A DNA stretch of 64,000 nucleotides from Lachnospiraceae bacterium MD308 (GCA_010206225.2 VIQU02000018.1:20867-84866); one strand, 5' to 3'; counted from the stretch's first letter, positions 18,126 to 27,158 are shown. The notes: generated by a model not told the origin, from the letters alone. Translations and numbers: made by a program.

Positions 18126-18977
18126 ATGGACATCTATGAAAAAAGAGGTTATCTAAACAGCGAGTTCCGCTTATTCCATCTTACTGACAAGGAATCCGGT
18201 GAGATCAAAACCCATTACCACGACTTCGACAAGATCACCATCTTCCTCAAAGGGCGTGTTTCCTACATGATTGAAGGGAGGACCTATGATCTGAAGCCCT
18301 ACGATATCGTTCTTGTAAAACACAATGACATGCACCGTCTTACAGTAGACAACTCTAAAGTTTATGACAGAATCATCGTCTATATCTCTCCAAACTTTAT
18401 GAACGCCTACCAGACTGATACTTACGATCTGAATTTTTGTTTTCAGAAGGCGCAGGCAGAGCATTCCAACGTCCTGCGCATCCCGTCTCTCGAAAAAAGC
18501 TCTCTGTTCGGTTCCATTGTACGGCTGGAAAAATCCTTTTCTGACAAAGGATATGCCGCCGAACTCTACCGGCAGGTCTTATTTCTGGAATTTATGATCC
18601 ATCTAAACAGAGCCGCCCTGAAAAACCGGCTGGAATTCATCGACACAGAACATATTTCCAAGGTGGCCGGTATCCTCCAGTATATCAACGACAACCTGAC
18701 AGACGATCTGAATATCGACCACATCTCAAGTACCTTTTTTGTCAGCAAATATTATATGATGAGACAATTCAAGCAGGAAACCGGATATACGCTTGGAAAC
18801 TACATTTCCCGCAAACGGCTCCTGCTTGCCAAGGAACTTATATTATCCGGAGTACCGGGAACACAGGCCTGCTTTGACTGCGGCTATAAAGACTATTCCA
18901 CCTTTTCAAGAGCTTACAGACGGCTTTTCGGAGAATCTCCAAGGGATACTTTATCCCAGATATCCGCCGGAACATAG
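18126..18977 (+). CDS. AraC family regulator, cupin sensor
   Basis: 283 residues. The N-terminal AraC-type cupin (about 15-150) has the HYHDFDKITIFLKGRVSYMI and DIVLVKHNDMHRL blocks. Two C-terminal helix-turn-helix units (about 175-275) include DLNIDHISSTFFVSKYYMMR and ACFDCGYKDYSTFSRAYRR. GAAGGAG precedes ATG 18126. Its 3' end overlaps the convergent hflX gene by 64 bases. No catabolic gene lies adjacent, so its target is not apparent. Confidence 0.9.
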   Translation: MDIYEKRGYLNSEFRLFHLTDKESGEIKTHYHDFDKITIFLKGRVSYMIEGRTYDLKPYDIVLVKHNDMHRLTVDNSKVYDRIIVYISPNFMNAYQTDTYDLNFCFQKAQAEHSNVLRIPSLEKSSLFGSIVRLEKSFSDKGYAAELYRQVLFLEFMIHLNRAALKNRLEFIDTEHISKVAGILQYINDNLTDDLNIDHISSTFFVSKYYMMRQFKQETGYTLGNYISRKRLLLAKELILSGVPGTQACFDCGYKDYSTFSRAYRRLFGESPRDTLSQISAGT

Positions 18978-20179
18978 CCCCTCACAAAGATGCCGTCTTC
19001 CCTGTACTCCTCTTCGGTCAGCTCTCCATACTTGCGGATGAGCTGGATCTTTCCTGTGTCTTTATAATCATACAGACATTCCACCGCTATCTTTTGCTCT
19101 CTTAAGACAGCCTCCATCGTCTCTAATAATTCTGGAATCCCCTCGCCGGTCTTCGCTGACAGTTTGACGGTATAATCCGCCTGAAAATCTCGGACAATCT
19201 GCTCTTTATCCAATCTGTCCTGTTTATTAAATACGGTGATGACAGGCTTATCCCCTACTTTCAGGTTCTTAAGGGTCTCATATACGGTAAACATCTGCTC
19301 ATCCATCTGCGGATTAGAAGAATCCACCACATGTAAGATCAAATCCGCGTATTTTGCCTCTTCCAGCGTACTTTTAAATGCCTCCACCAGATGATGGGGA
19401 AGCTTTTTAATAAATCCTACCGTATCCGTCAAAAGAATCTCCTGTCCGCTAAGCAGCCTAAGCCCCCTTGTCGTAGGGTCAAGGGTCGCAAACAACTTGT
19501 CCTCTGCAAAAATATCAGCGCCCGTCAGCTTATTAAGCAGCGTAGACTTTCCTGCATTCGTGTAGCCCACAATCGCAATGACTGGGATCCGGCTCTTTTT
19601 GCGCTGTCCGCGGGTGACCTCCCGGTGGCGCTTGACTTCTTTCAGTTCCCGGTTCAACTGGGCAATCCGGCTCTTAATAAGCCTCCGGTCCATCTCCAGC
19701 TTTTTCTCTCCGGGTCCTCTCGTCCCGATTCCTCCGCCGAGTCTTGAAAGCGCTGTACCAAAACCGGTAAGCCTCGTCTGGCGGTATTTTAACTGGGCAA
19801 GCTCCACCTGTATCTTTCCTTCGCTGGTGGAGGCTCTCGCCGCAAAGATATCAAGGATCAGAAGCGTCCGGTCCATCACCTTCACATCCAGCTCGTCCTG
19901 AAGATTCTTCATCTGTGCGGGCGAAAGCTCATCATCGCATACAATCCCCGTTGCCTCCGTCTCCCACAGCATATCCTTAATCTCTTCAATCTTACCCTTT
20001 CCTACATAGGTTCCCGGATGCACCTGCTCCCGGTTCTGAATGAGTCTGCCCGCGGTCTCTGCTCCCGCCGTCTTCGCAAGCTCAGAAAGCTCGTCCAATG
20101 AGCTTTCTGTCAACTCCTGTCCGAAAGTACTGACCCCGACCAGTAATACCCGCTCTTTCTCTTTTCCTAATTCTATCAT
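18914..20179 (-). CDS. hflX: Ribosome-associated GTPase HflX
   Basis: 421-residue GTPase that binds the 50S subunit and helps split stalled ribosomes. The N-terminal HflX domain (about 20-195) ends in the glycine-rich SRLGGGIGTRGPGEKKLE. The G domain has G1 GYTNAGKST (205-213), switch I FATLDPTTRGL, G3 DTVGFI, G4 NKQD and G5 LSAKTGEG. A short C-terminal domain follows. It begins 15 bases after the TPR lipoprotein stop, so it may share that transcript. Confidence 0.95.
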   Translation of the reverse strand: MIELGKEKERVLLVGVSTFGQELTESSLDELSELAKTAGAETAGRLIQNREQVHPGTYVGKGKIEEIKDMLWETEATGIVCDDELSPAQMKNLQDELDVKVMDRTLLILDIFAARASTSEGKIQVELAQLKYRQTRLTGFGTALSRLGGGIGTRGPGEKKLEMDRRLIKSRIAQLNRELKEVKRHREVTRGQRKKSRIPVIAIVGYTNAGKSTLLNKLTGADIFAEDKLFATLDPTTRGLRLLSGQEILLTDTVGFIKKLPHHLVEAFKSTLEEAKYADLILHVVDSSNPQMDEQMFTVYETLKNLKVGDKPVITVFNKQDRLDKEQIVRDFQADYTVKLSAKTGEGIPELLETMEAVLREQKIAVECLYDYKDTGKIQLIRKYGELTEEEYREDGIFVRGYVPADIWDKVSLGDSPKSRL

Positions 20180-20194
20180 GATTTTTCCTTAATC

Positions 20195-20719
20195 CTATCT
20201 CGTTTCTAAAAATTCCGCTTCCTTCGCGGCCTCCTCATCCTCCGGATAATCTTTGACATACTCCGAAAGAAGGCTCTTCGCCGTCTCCATATCGCCCAGC
20301 TTTTCATAAGCAAAAATACAGTTAAACCGCATCGCCTGTTTCAGCTTATCGTCACTGTCTTCTACCTTTAATCCTTCTTCAAAATATGTAACAGCCTCTT
20401 TTATATTCCCCATCTGAAGTTCACAGCTTCCAAGAATGTTATATACTGTTCCCGTCTTTTCGCTGCCTTCCTCCAGCGCGTTTCTCAAGGCTTCCTTTGC
20501 ACCTTCATAATCTTTTGTCTCCCACAGGGCGATACCAAGTCCTCTGTAGGAATCCGCTTTATTCTGTTCATTTTTTACAGCTTCCTTAAACTGCTCTGCC
20601 GCCTCTTCATACTGTTCGCTTTCCAATGCCTCCATCCCGCTTTTGTACGGATTAACAATACATCCTGTCAGCATGATTGCCATCAAAAACACCGCTATAT
20701 ACAAATGAAGCTTTTTCAT
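20195..20719 (-). CDS. TPR-repeat lipoprotein
   Basis: 174 residues from ATG 20719. The signal peptide ends in lipobox LTGC with Cys20. Three or four tetratricopeptide-like units follow (about 30-165), for example YEEAAEQFKEAVKNEQNKA, AKEALRNALEEGSE and IKEAVTYFEEGLKVEDSDD. TPR lipoproteins are generally scaffold or assembly factors at the outer face of the membrane; no specific partner is evident. A start at 20758 would overlap the P-type ATPase gene but lose the signal peptide position. Confidence 0.85.
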   Translation of the reverse strand: MKKLHLYIAVFLMAIMLTGCIVNPYKSGMEALESEQYEEAAEQFKEAVKNEQNKADSYRGLGIALWETKDYEGAKEALRNALEEGSEKTGTVYNILGSCELQMGNIKEAVTYFEEGLKVEDSDDKLKQAMRFNCIFAYEKLGDMETAKSLLSEYVKDYPEDEEAAKEAEFLETR

Positions 20720-20747
20720 ATTTTCATATCTCCCATTCTTATTACAG

Positions 20748-22610
20748 CTATGCTGCATATTTCGCTACACACACCGCATTCAGAATCGCCGCAAACATAA
20801 CTCCTACTTCCGCAAGGATTGCCTCCCACATTCCAAAGCATCCCACAACCGCCATCAAAAGAACCATCACCTTAATGATAATTGCAAAAGTAATATTCTC
20901 GTTTACTACTTTAATCGTCTCCTTGGCTATACGGATCGCATCTTTGATTTTAAAGAGTTCTCCCTTCACAAGAATCACATCGGCCGCCTCAACGGCTGCG
21001 GCGGAAGCCAAATCTCCCATAGCGATTCCTACGTCAGCCCTCGCAAGGACCGGAGCATCATTGATTCCATCTCCAACACAGACAAGCTTTTCCGAATCAT
21101 CCTGTATAAACAGGAATTCTTCCAACTGTTCTACCTTTTCCACCGGCAGCAAGTTAGAATATGCGTAATCCATGTCCAATTCTTCCGCAACCGCTTTTCC
21201 TGCTTTTTCCGAATCCCCGGTAAGCATTACCAGAACCCCATTGCACTGCTGTCTCAGATAACTCAAAGTTTCATAAGCATCCTCCCTGATTTCATCAGCA
21301 ATCACAAAATATCCCACACACTCCTTCTCCACTGCCACATAGACAACTGATCCGGCAAACTCTACATTCTCCACTTCCACCTTCTGTCTCTCCATAAGAC
21401 GCCAGTTACCCACATGTACTCTCTTTCCCTCATAGTTCGCACTGACACCGTAACCCGGTTCTTCATTCACTCTGTATACTTTATTCTTATCAATCACACC
21501 TGTATACGCTTCAAAAAGGGACTGCGCGATCGGATGGTTAGAGTAACATTCCACATGAGCGGCAAGCTTCAAAAGGTCTCTCTCACTCATCCCATAAGCC
21601 TTCACTTCCTTCACGGAAAATGTTCCCTTCGTCAATGTTCCGGTCTTATCAAACACAAAAATATCCGCCTTTGCCAACGTTTCTAAGTAATTCCCTCCTT
21701 TGACCAAAATCCCTTGACGCGCGGCGCAGGCAATTCCGCCTAGAAATGCTATCGGTATAGACATCACAAGCCCACTTGGACATGCCACTACCATAAAGAT
21801 AAGTCCGCGGTAGATCCATGTATCCCAATTACCATAGGAAAATGTCATGGGAGGATAGACCATAACAAGCACTGATAAAAGCAACATTACCGGCGTATAC
21901 ACTTTGGAAAACTTTGCCACAAATGTCTCGCTCTCTGCCTTAAGGTTCTGTGCATCTTCAACCATAGTCATAATCTTAGACACTGTAGAATCCTCATAAG
22001 TTTTAACAACTTTCGCCTCTATCACTCCGCTTAAGTTTATACATCCGCTGTATATTCTGTCCCCAGGCCTCGCAAGCTGCGGTATCGCCTCCCCTGTCAA
22101 CGCCTTCGTATCTATCGTTGTCACTCCGCTTAACACTACCGCATCCACCGGAATCCGTTCTCCCGGCTTGATCACAATAATATTGTACAGATTAAGCTCC
22201 CACGGCTCTATCTGTATCTCCTCTCCCAGTGTCTTACGGGTTGCGTAAGCCGGACGGATATCCGTCATCTCCGCAATAGACCGCTTTGCACTGTCTGTCG
22301 CAAACTCCTCAAATATCAATCCAAGATCAAACAATAGTATAACAAATACACCCTCAATATATCTGCCAATACCAAAAGCTCCCACAGTGGCAAGAATGAT
22401 CAGGACATTCTCTGTCGGAATCTTTTTCTGCATAAGCTTTTCGCTCAGTTTTTTAAATGAGTCAAAACCTATTACCAGATATGCTGTAAGAAAGACAGTA
22501 AACTTCACCCAGTCTGTCAAAGTCGTGCGGAATGCCAGAATAACCCCGCATATATAAATTACTACTCCTACACTATAAATAATACTTATTCTCTTCAACT
22601 GCGTCGTCAT
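20748..22610 (-). CDS. Heavy-metal P-type ATPase with CPS motif
   Basis: P1B-type ATPase of 620 residues from ATG 22610, which has an AAGGGAAG site; the in-frame codon at 22640 is TTG. There is no N-terminal HMA metal domain. The actuator motif reads TGEA (about 172), the phosphorylation motif DKTGTLT has D321, SNHP lies in the nucleotide domain, and GDGINDAPVLARADVGIAMG is intact. So the pump machinery is complete. The membrane ion-site motif is C277-P278-S279, where the neighbouring paralogue has CPC. The ion is therefore uncertain. It follows the ArsR stop by 31 bases and is probably controlled by it. Confidence 0.92.
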   Translation of the reverse strand: MTTQLKRISIIYSVGVVIYICGVILAFRTTLTDWVKFTVFLTAYLVIGFDSFKKLSEKLMQKKIPTENVLIILATVGAFGIGRYIEGVFVILLFDLGLIFEEFATDSAKRSIAEMTDIRPAYATRKTLGEEIQIEPWELNLYNIIVIKPGERIPVDAVVLSGVTTIDTKALTGEAIPQLARPGDRIYSGCINLSGVIEAKVVKTYEDSTVSKIMTMVEDAQNLKAESETFVAKFSKVYTPVMLLLSVLVMVYPPMTFSYGNWDTWIYRGLIFMVVACPSGLVMSIPIAFLGGIACAARQGILVKGGNYLETLAKADIFVFDKTGTLTKGTFSVKEVKAYGMSERDLLKLAAHVECYSNHPIAQSLFEAYTGVIDKNKVYRVNEEPGYGVSANYEGKRVHVGNWRLMERQKVEVENVEFAGSVVYVAVEKECVGYFVIADEIREDAYETLSYLRQQCNGVLVMLTGDSEKAGKAVAEELDMDYAYSNLLPVEKVEQLEEFLFIQDDSEKLVCVGDGINDAPVLARADVGIAMGDLASAAAVEAADVILVKGELFKIKDAIRIAKETIKVVNENITFAIIIKVMVLLMAVVGCFGMWEAILAEVGVMFAAILNAVCVAKYAA

Positions 22611-22641
22611 AATACTTCCCTTTTTTGTATCTATATTCAAA

Positions 22642-23001
22642 TCATTCCTGAATATGCTCCATTCCCTGACTGATAATATTCTGAATATGGCCGTCTGCCA
22701 GAGAATAATACACAGTCTTGCCTTCTCTGCGGTTTTTCACCAGTTTCATCTGCTTCAGTACACGTAGCTGGTGCGAAATCGCAGACTGTGTCATCTCAAG
22801 AAGCTCCGCCAGATCACAGACACACATCTCCGACTCAAGCAGCACACATAGTATCTTCACCCTTGTAGCATCCCCGAATACTTTATAAAAATCTGCCAAT
22901 TCCTTTATAAGCTCTTCCTCCGGCAGCAATTTCTTTACCTTTTGTATCATGTCTTCGTGAACACATATAACATCACAGCATTCAACTTCCGCTTTTTCCA
23001 T
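22642..23001 (-). CDS. ArsR/SmtB family metal-sensing repressor, CadC-like
   Basis: 119 residues from ATG 23001, chosen for the GAAAGG site and because CadC-like proteins begin with a short Cys-containing tail. That tail is visible as ECCDVICVHED. The winged helix carries the alpha-3 metal motif ELEMCVCDLAELL in the form SEMCVCDLAELLEM, then QSAISHQLRVLKQMKLV. These cysteines suggest a soft-metal sensor for Cd, Pb or Zn. It sits between the two ATPase genes. Confidence 0.9.
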   Translation of the reverse strand: MEKAEVECCDVICVHEDMIQKVKKLLPEEELIKELADFYKVFGDATRVKILCVLLESEMCVCDLAELLEMTQSAISHQLRVLKQMKLVKNRREGKTVYYSLADGHIQNIISQGMEHIQE

Positions 23002-23093
23002 ATATTTTTTCCTTTCATTCATGATACTTAAAGCCTCAAAACCATACCGACCCATACAAGCACGCTCTTATGACTCTCATAACATATTAATTA

Positions 23094-23127
23094 TGCCAAA
23101 TGGTCAAATCTATTTCAACCACTTGGC
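23094..23127. repeat. Inverted repeat upstream of arsR
   Basis: Arms TGCCAAATGGT (23094-23104) and ACCACTTGGCA (23118-23127 plus one base of overlap at the junction) match at 10 of 11 positions around a 13-base spacer. It lies between the large ATPase stop and the arsR start. It differs from the 12-2-12 site upstream of the large ATPase, so a different regulator or a secondary structure is possible. Confidence 0.45.
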
Positions 23128-23170
23128 ACAAAGTTAATAAAAACGTAATTATTTTTTCCCTTATCGGACG

Positions 23171-25615
23171 TCAGTCCGGCCGCCCTGTCAGGGGCATGCT
23201 TTTCGGGGTGCGCGGATGGGTATACAAAATCCGAATCGAATTCAGAACACACAGCATAGCAACTCCAGTATCCGCAAATACCGCCATCCACATATTCGCA
23301 TATCCGGCAAACCCTAAAACTACCACAAGTAATTTGACCACCAGTGCAAATACAACGTTCTGCATGGCAACCCGCCCGGTACTTTTCGCAATCTTAACAG
23401 AATCCACAATTGCCTGAACCGAAGACGTCATAAACACCACATCCGCCGCTTCAATTGCTGCATCCGCGCCGCTGCCCATAGCCGCTCCCACATCCGCTCC
23501 CGCAAGCACCGGAGCATCATTGATCCCATCGCCTACAAACATGACTGCTCCATGACGTTTCCGGATATCTTTAAGGTGCGAAAGCTTCTCCTGCGGCAGA
23601 AGTTGTGCATGAACCTCCTCAATCCCGATTCTATCCGCGACAGCATGCGCACTCTGGCTTGCATCGCCGGTTAGCATCACTGTAAAAAGTCCGGCATATT
23701 TCATGTTTTTCACAGCTTCTTTGGCCTCTTCTTTTATAATATCGTTGATGATCAGATAGCCTTGCAGTTCTCCTTCTACGGCGATCAGAACCTCCGTTCC
23801 ACCCTCTTCCCAGTGGAATTCCTCCAAATTTATTCCATTCGCTTCCATCAATGCTCTATTTCCGCAAAGAACTTCTCCCTCAGGAAAAACAGCTTTAATA
23901 CCCTTTCCGGATATCTCCTGTACTTCCTTCGGTCTTACAGACTCCAACCCTCTTTTCCTTGCTTCCTGAATAATACTGTTCCCGATTGGATGGGAAGAGT
24001 CCAGTTCACAGTCCGCCGCGATGGAAAGAATCTGCTTTTCTGTCAGCCTGCGGACCGTCACAATTCTTTCAACTGCAAAGTTCCCTTTTGTAACCGTTCC
24101 TGTCTTATCCATGACAACGGTTTTGATATCCTTTAATGCTTCAATTGCCAGACCGCCCTTGAACAAAATTCCTGTTTTCGATCCAGCTCCGATCCCGGAA
24201 AAGAACGCCAAAGGCACACTGAGCACAAGCGCACAAGGGCAGCTTATAACAAGAAATGTAATGGCCGTATAAATCCAATGATTCCAGTCCCCGCTTACCA
24301 GTGACGGGACGACGGCTGTAAGAATCGCCGCCGCCACGACAATTGGTGTATATATTCTGGCAAACCTTGTAATAAAACGGTCTATCTTTGGCTTGCTTGC
24401 AGCCGCATTTTCCACTGAATCAAGAATTCTTGTCACCATAGACTCATTCAGCGGTTTCCCAACCCTTACCTTTAATACGCCCTGCTCATTCACGCATCCG
24501 GAGATAACTTCCATTCCTTCTCTGACGTGAACAGGAACCGGCTCGCCTGTAACCGGAGATGTATCAATTCTACTCTCTCCATGCAGTACAGTTCCATCCA
24601 GCGGAATCCTGTCTCCTGGCCGTATCATGATCACATCTCCTACTCTTGCCTTGTCCGCCGGTATCTCCTTCACACTCTCTTCCTCTATAATATTTACTAC
24701 TTCCGGGCGCAGATCTACTGCCTCCATAATCTGTGAGCGGCTTCTTTCCACTGCCACATCTTCAAAAAATTCACCTACCCGGTAAAAAAGCATTACTCCC
24801 ACCGCTTCTGCAAAATCACCGATTGCAAACGCTGCGATCGTTGCCACACTCATCAAAAAGTTCTCGTCAAATACCCGTCCGTTTTTCAGGTTCTTCAACG
24901 CTTTCCATATGATTTCAAGTCCGAGAATCAGATAGGAAAAAACAAACATGATCTGATTTATAAAGGGAGACAATTCCATATTTTTTGCGGCTATCCCGGC
25001 GGCAAAAAGAACCGCCCCCGAACTAATACCGAGAATATCAGCTTTATTCGCCGCAAAAAAGCTCTGGTTTTCTTTTTTCTCCATTACTTTAACTTCTTGC
25101 GGAAGTACAATGACCTCCGATTCTATGGAAGCACATATTCTCTGCAGCACAGGAAGGATACTCTCCTGCCGGTCAGAAGCCACCACCAGTTTCTTTGTTG
25201 CAAATGTAATTGAAGCCGCCTCAACCTCAGGCAGTTCATTAATCTTTCTCTCCATTTTAGCCGCACAATTGGCACATCCAAGGTTCTCCAATATGTATAC
25301 CTTCTGGGCAATGCCTGCAGGCATCTCATGGATCTCCTGCGGGATATCTCCATGCTGATGAACATGGTCGTGATGATGGCCGTGTCCGCAGCCACATTCT
25401 TCTCCGTGTTTATGCTCATGCTGATGAACATGGTCGTGATGATGGCCGTGTCCGCAGCCACATTCTTCTCCGTGTTTATGCTCATGCTGATGAACATGAC
25501 CACATTTTTCTTCCTGTTCATGATGATGATCGTGGTGATGGCCGTATTCTTCTTTGCTTCCATTATGATTATGTTTTTCATGATACCTCTGTAATTCTTG
25601 ATCTTGTCTGCTCAT
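23171..25615 (-). CDS. Zn/Cd/Pb-type P-type ATPase with histidine-rich tail
   Basis: CadA/ZntA-like exporter, 814 residues from ATG 25615 (AGGAGAG upstream). The N-terminus (1-90) is packed with His and Cys and contains two exact 22-residue repeats plus part of a third. An HMA domain follows with GCANCAAK (Cys114, Cys117). Core motifs are PVTGEP, membrane C459-P460-C461, DKTGTVT with D503, SSHPIG and GDGINDAPVLAGADVG. It exports divalent soft metals from the cytoplasm. The upstream promoter carries an SmtB-type operator, which fits control by the ArsR protein encoded downstream. Confidence 0.95.
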   Translation of the reverse strand: MSRQDQELQRYHEKHNHNGSKEEYGHHHDHHHEQEEKCGHVHQHEHKHGEECGCGHGHHHDHVHQHEHKHGEECGCGHGHHHDHVHQHGDIPQEIHEMPAGIAQKVYILENLGCANCAAKMERKINELPEVEAASITFATKKLVVASDRQESILPVLQRICASIESEVIVLPQEVKVMEKKENQSFFAANKADILGISSGAVLFAAGIAAKNMELSPFINQIMFVFSYLILGLEIIWKALKNLKNGRVFDENFLMSVATIAAFAIGDFAEAVGVMLFYRVGEFFEDVAVERSRSQIMEAVDLRPEVVNIIEEESVKEIPADKARVGDVIMIRPGDRIPLDGTVLHGESRIDTSPVTGEPVPVHVREGMEVISGCVNEQGVLKVRVGKPLNESMVTRILDSVENAAASKPKIDRFITRFARIYTPIVVAAAILTAVVPSLVSGDWNHWIYTAITFLVISCPCALVLSVPLAFFSGIGAGSKTGILFKGGLAIEALKDIKTVVMDKTGTVTKGNFAVERIVTVRRLTEKQILSIAADCELDSSHPIGNSIIQEARKRGLESVRPKEVQEISGKGIKAVFPEGEVLCGNRALMEANGINLEEFHWEEGGTEVLIAVEGELQGYLIINDIIKEEAKEAVKNMKYAGLFTVMLTGDASQSAHAVADRIGIEEVHAQLLPQEKLSHLKDIRKRHGAVMFVGDGINDAPVLAGADVGAAMGSGADAAIEAADVVFMTSSVQAIVDSVKIAKSTGRVAMQNVVFALVVKLLVVVLGFAGYANMWMAVFADTGVAMLCVLNSIRILYTHPRTPKSMPLTGRPD
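25351..25498. repeat. 66-bp tandem repeat inside the metal ATPase gene
   Basis: Two exact copies start at 25351 and 25417, with a partial third from 25483 that diverges after about 16 bases. The period equals 22 codons, so copy-number change would keep the frame and only change the number of His/Cys clusters. Confidence 0.9.
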
Positions 25616-25643
25616 GATATAACTCTCCTGAATTATTTTGATG

Positions 25644-25704
25644 AACATATGAGCAATCATTCATATGTTAATCATAGTAAACCATATGAAAGAATTTTTG
25701 TCAA
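25644..25704 (-). promoter_or_regulatory. Metal-ATPase promoter with ArsR/SmtB-type operator
   Basis: On the minus strand TTGACA occupies 25704-25699 and TACTAT 25679-25674, with 19 bases between. Directly downstream is an inverted repeat with 9-bp arms AACATATGA (25644-25652) and TCATATGTT (25661-25669). Its centre reads as a 12-2-12 element resembling SmtB/CadC sites (ATATGAnCA...). Repressor binding here would block RNA polymerase. Confidence 0.65.
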
Positions 25705-25723
25705 CACATATATTAAATGTTAT

Positions 25724-25779
25724 ATACAAAACGGTTGAGAATCATTTTATGCATAAAATGATTCTCAACCGTTTTGTAT
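25724..25779. terminator. 56-nt perfect palindrome, terminator after rubrerythrin
   Basis: The two 28-base halves are exact reverse complements with no loop bases; the centre is TATGCATA. It lies 60 bases beyond the rubrerythrin stop and before the metal-ATPase promoter, so a terminator is the simplest reading. The inner TGAGAATCATTTT resembles half of a Fur box, but position does not support an operator. Confidence 0.65.
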
Positions 25780-25839
25780 TCTGCTGTCCGCCCTAAAAAG
25801 CAATACTTATACTTTCTTCATTCTCATTTTACAATACAA

Positions 25840-26376
25840 TTAGTAATTCTCTGCATGTACCTCAAAATAACTCTGCGGATGCGCGCATACCGGACATACC
25901 TCCGGCGCTCCCATTCCAACTACAATATGCCCGCAGTTTCTGCACTCCCATACCTTCACTTCGCTCTTTGCAAAAACCTCTTTTGTCTCTACGTTTTTCA
26001 GCAGCGCGCGGTATCTCTCTTCATGGTGCTTTTCAATCTCCGCCACTGCGCGGAATTTCTCTGCCAACTCTGGAAATCCTTCCTCTTCCGCTGTCTTGGC
26101 AAAGCCTGCATACATATCTGTCCATTCATAGTTCTCCCCAGCCGCTGCCGCTTCAAGATTCTCTGCGGTGCCGCCGATTCCCTGCAATTCCTTAAACCAC
26201 ATCTTCGCATGTTCTTTTTCATTGTCCGCAGTCTTTAGGAATAAAGCTGCTATCTGCTCATATCCTTCCTTTTTCGCCGCAGATGCAAAATAAGTATACT
26301 TATTTCTTGCCTGCGATTCTCCTGCAAATGCTGCCTCAAGATTCTTTTCAGTCTGTGTTCCTTCATATTTTCCCAT
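25840..26376 (-). CDS. Rubrerythrin
   Basis: Non-haem di-iron peroxidase protecting anaerobes from hydrogen peroxide. 178 residues. The ferritin-like domain (about 1-140) supplies the carboxylate ligands in [38 protein letters not shown] and [12 protein letters not shown]-terminal rubredoxin-like domain has CRNCG and CPVCA. ATG 26376 has AAGGAG. The promoter on the minus strand is close to consensus (see separate entry). Confidence 0.96.
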   Translation of the reverse strand: MGKYEGTQTEKNLEAAFAGESQARNKYTYFASAAKKEGYEQIAALFLKTADNEKEHAKMWFKELQGIGGTAENLEAAAAGENYEWTDMYAGFAKTAEEEGFPELAEKFRAVAEIEKHHEERYRALLKNVETKEVFAKSEVKVWECRNCGHIVVGMGAPEVCPVCAHPQSYFEVHAENY

Positions 26377-26417
26377 ACCAAGTTCTCCTTTTATCTTCTG
26401 TTTGCTAAACTAATCCC

Positions 26418-26446
26418 ATTATAGTTCCTGTACTTCTTTTTATCAA
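26418..26446 (-). promoter_or_regulatory. Promoter of rubrerythrin
   Basis: Minus-strand TTGATA (26446-26441), 17-base spacer, TATAAT (26423-26418). It lies about 42 bases before the start codon. I see no convincing PerR box. Confidence 0.7.
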
Positions 26447-26486
26447 GTACATATGTATATGCCGTTATTATTCAAAGTTTGGAATG

Positions 26487-27158
26487 TTACTCTTCTATCT
26501 GCCAGTCCACCGGTTCCACACCATGCGCCGCAAGAAAATCATTTGTCTGGCTGAAAGGCCGGCTTCCAAAAAATCCTCTGTAGGCAGAAAGCGGACTTGG
26601 ATGAGGCGCTTTCAAGATCAAATGGTTCGGATTCGTCAGCATCTTTTCTTTTTTCTGTGCCGGCGCTCCCCATAAAATAAACACAATCGGCCTGTTTTGT
26701 CCGTTCAGCGCCATGATAGCGGCATCCGTAAATTCTTCCCAACCGATCCCTCTGTGGGAATTAGCCTGATGCGCCCGCACGGTAAGCACTGTATTCAGCA
26801 TATGCACCCCCTGCTCTGCCCACTTTGTCAGATGACCGTGGCTTGGAATCCTGCAGCCAAGGTCATCGTGAAGTTCCTGATAAATATTGATAAGAGACGG
26901 CGGTATCTCCACGCCCTTTTTCACCGAAAAGCAAAGACCATGCGCCTGTCCGTGATTGTGGTAAGGATCCTGCCCCAGAATCACAACCTTCACCTTATGC
27001 AGCGGAGTCAGATGAAAAGCGTTAAATATATCATCTGCCGGCGGAAAGATCAATCTGGTCTTATATTCCTGATTCACTGTTTCAAATAGCTTTTTATAAT
27101 AAGGCTTCCCAAACTCATCTTTCAAAGCCTCCAGCCAGTCATTGTTAATCGCTGCCAT
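26487..27158 (-). CDS. ung: Uracil-DNA glycosylase
   Basis: Family 1 UDG, 223 residues; removes uracil from DNA in base excision repair. Catalytic water-activating motif GQDPYHNHGQAHGL (Asp near residue 63) and the minor-groove loop APHPSPLSAYRGFFG near residue 185 with the conserved His. ATG 27158 is preceded by AGGAG. Confidence 0.97.
   Translation of the reverse strand: MAAINNDWLEALKDEFGKPYYKKLFETVNQEYKTRLIFPPADDIFNAFHLTPLHKVKVVILGQDPYHNHGQAHGLCFSVKKGVEIPPSLINIYQELHDDLGCRIPSHGHLTKWAEQGVHMLNTVLTVRAHQANSHRGIGWEEFTDAAIMALNGQNRPIVFILWGAPAQKKEKMLTNPNHLILKAPHPSPLSAYRGFFGSRPFSQTNDFLAAHGVEPVDWQIEE

Noticed and set aside
22610..22640. Earlier start for the CPS-type ATPase
   Set aside because: The codon is TTG, and ATG 22610 has the better ribosome site.
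25351..25498. Repeats considered as a CRISPR-like array
   Set aside because: They are contiguous, have no spacers and are codons of a histidine-rich protein tail.
25736..25767. Fur box inside the 56-nt palindrome
   Set aside because: It resembles TGAGAATCATTTT only loosely and sits after a gene end, not on a promoter.
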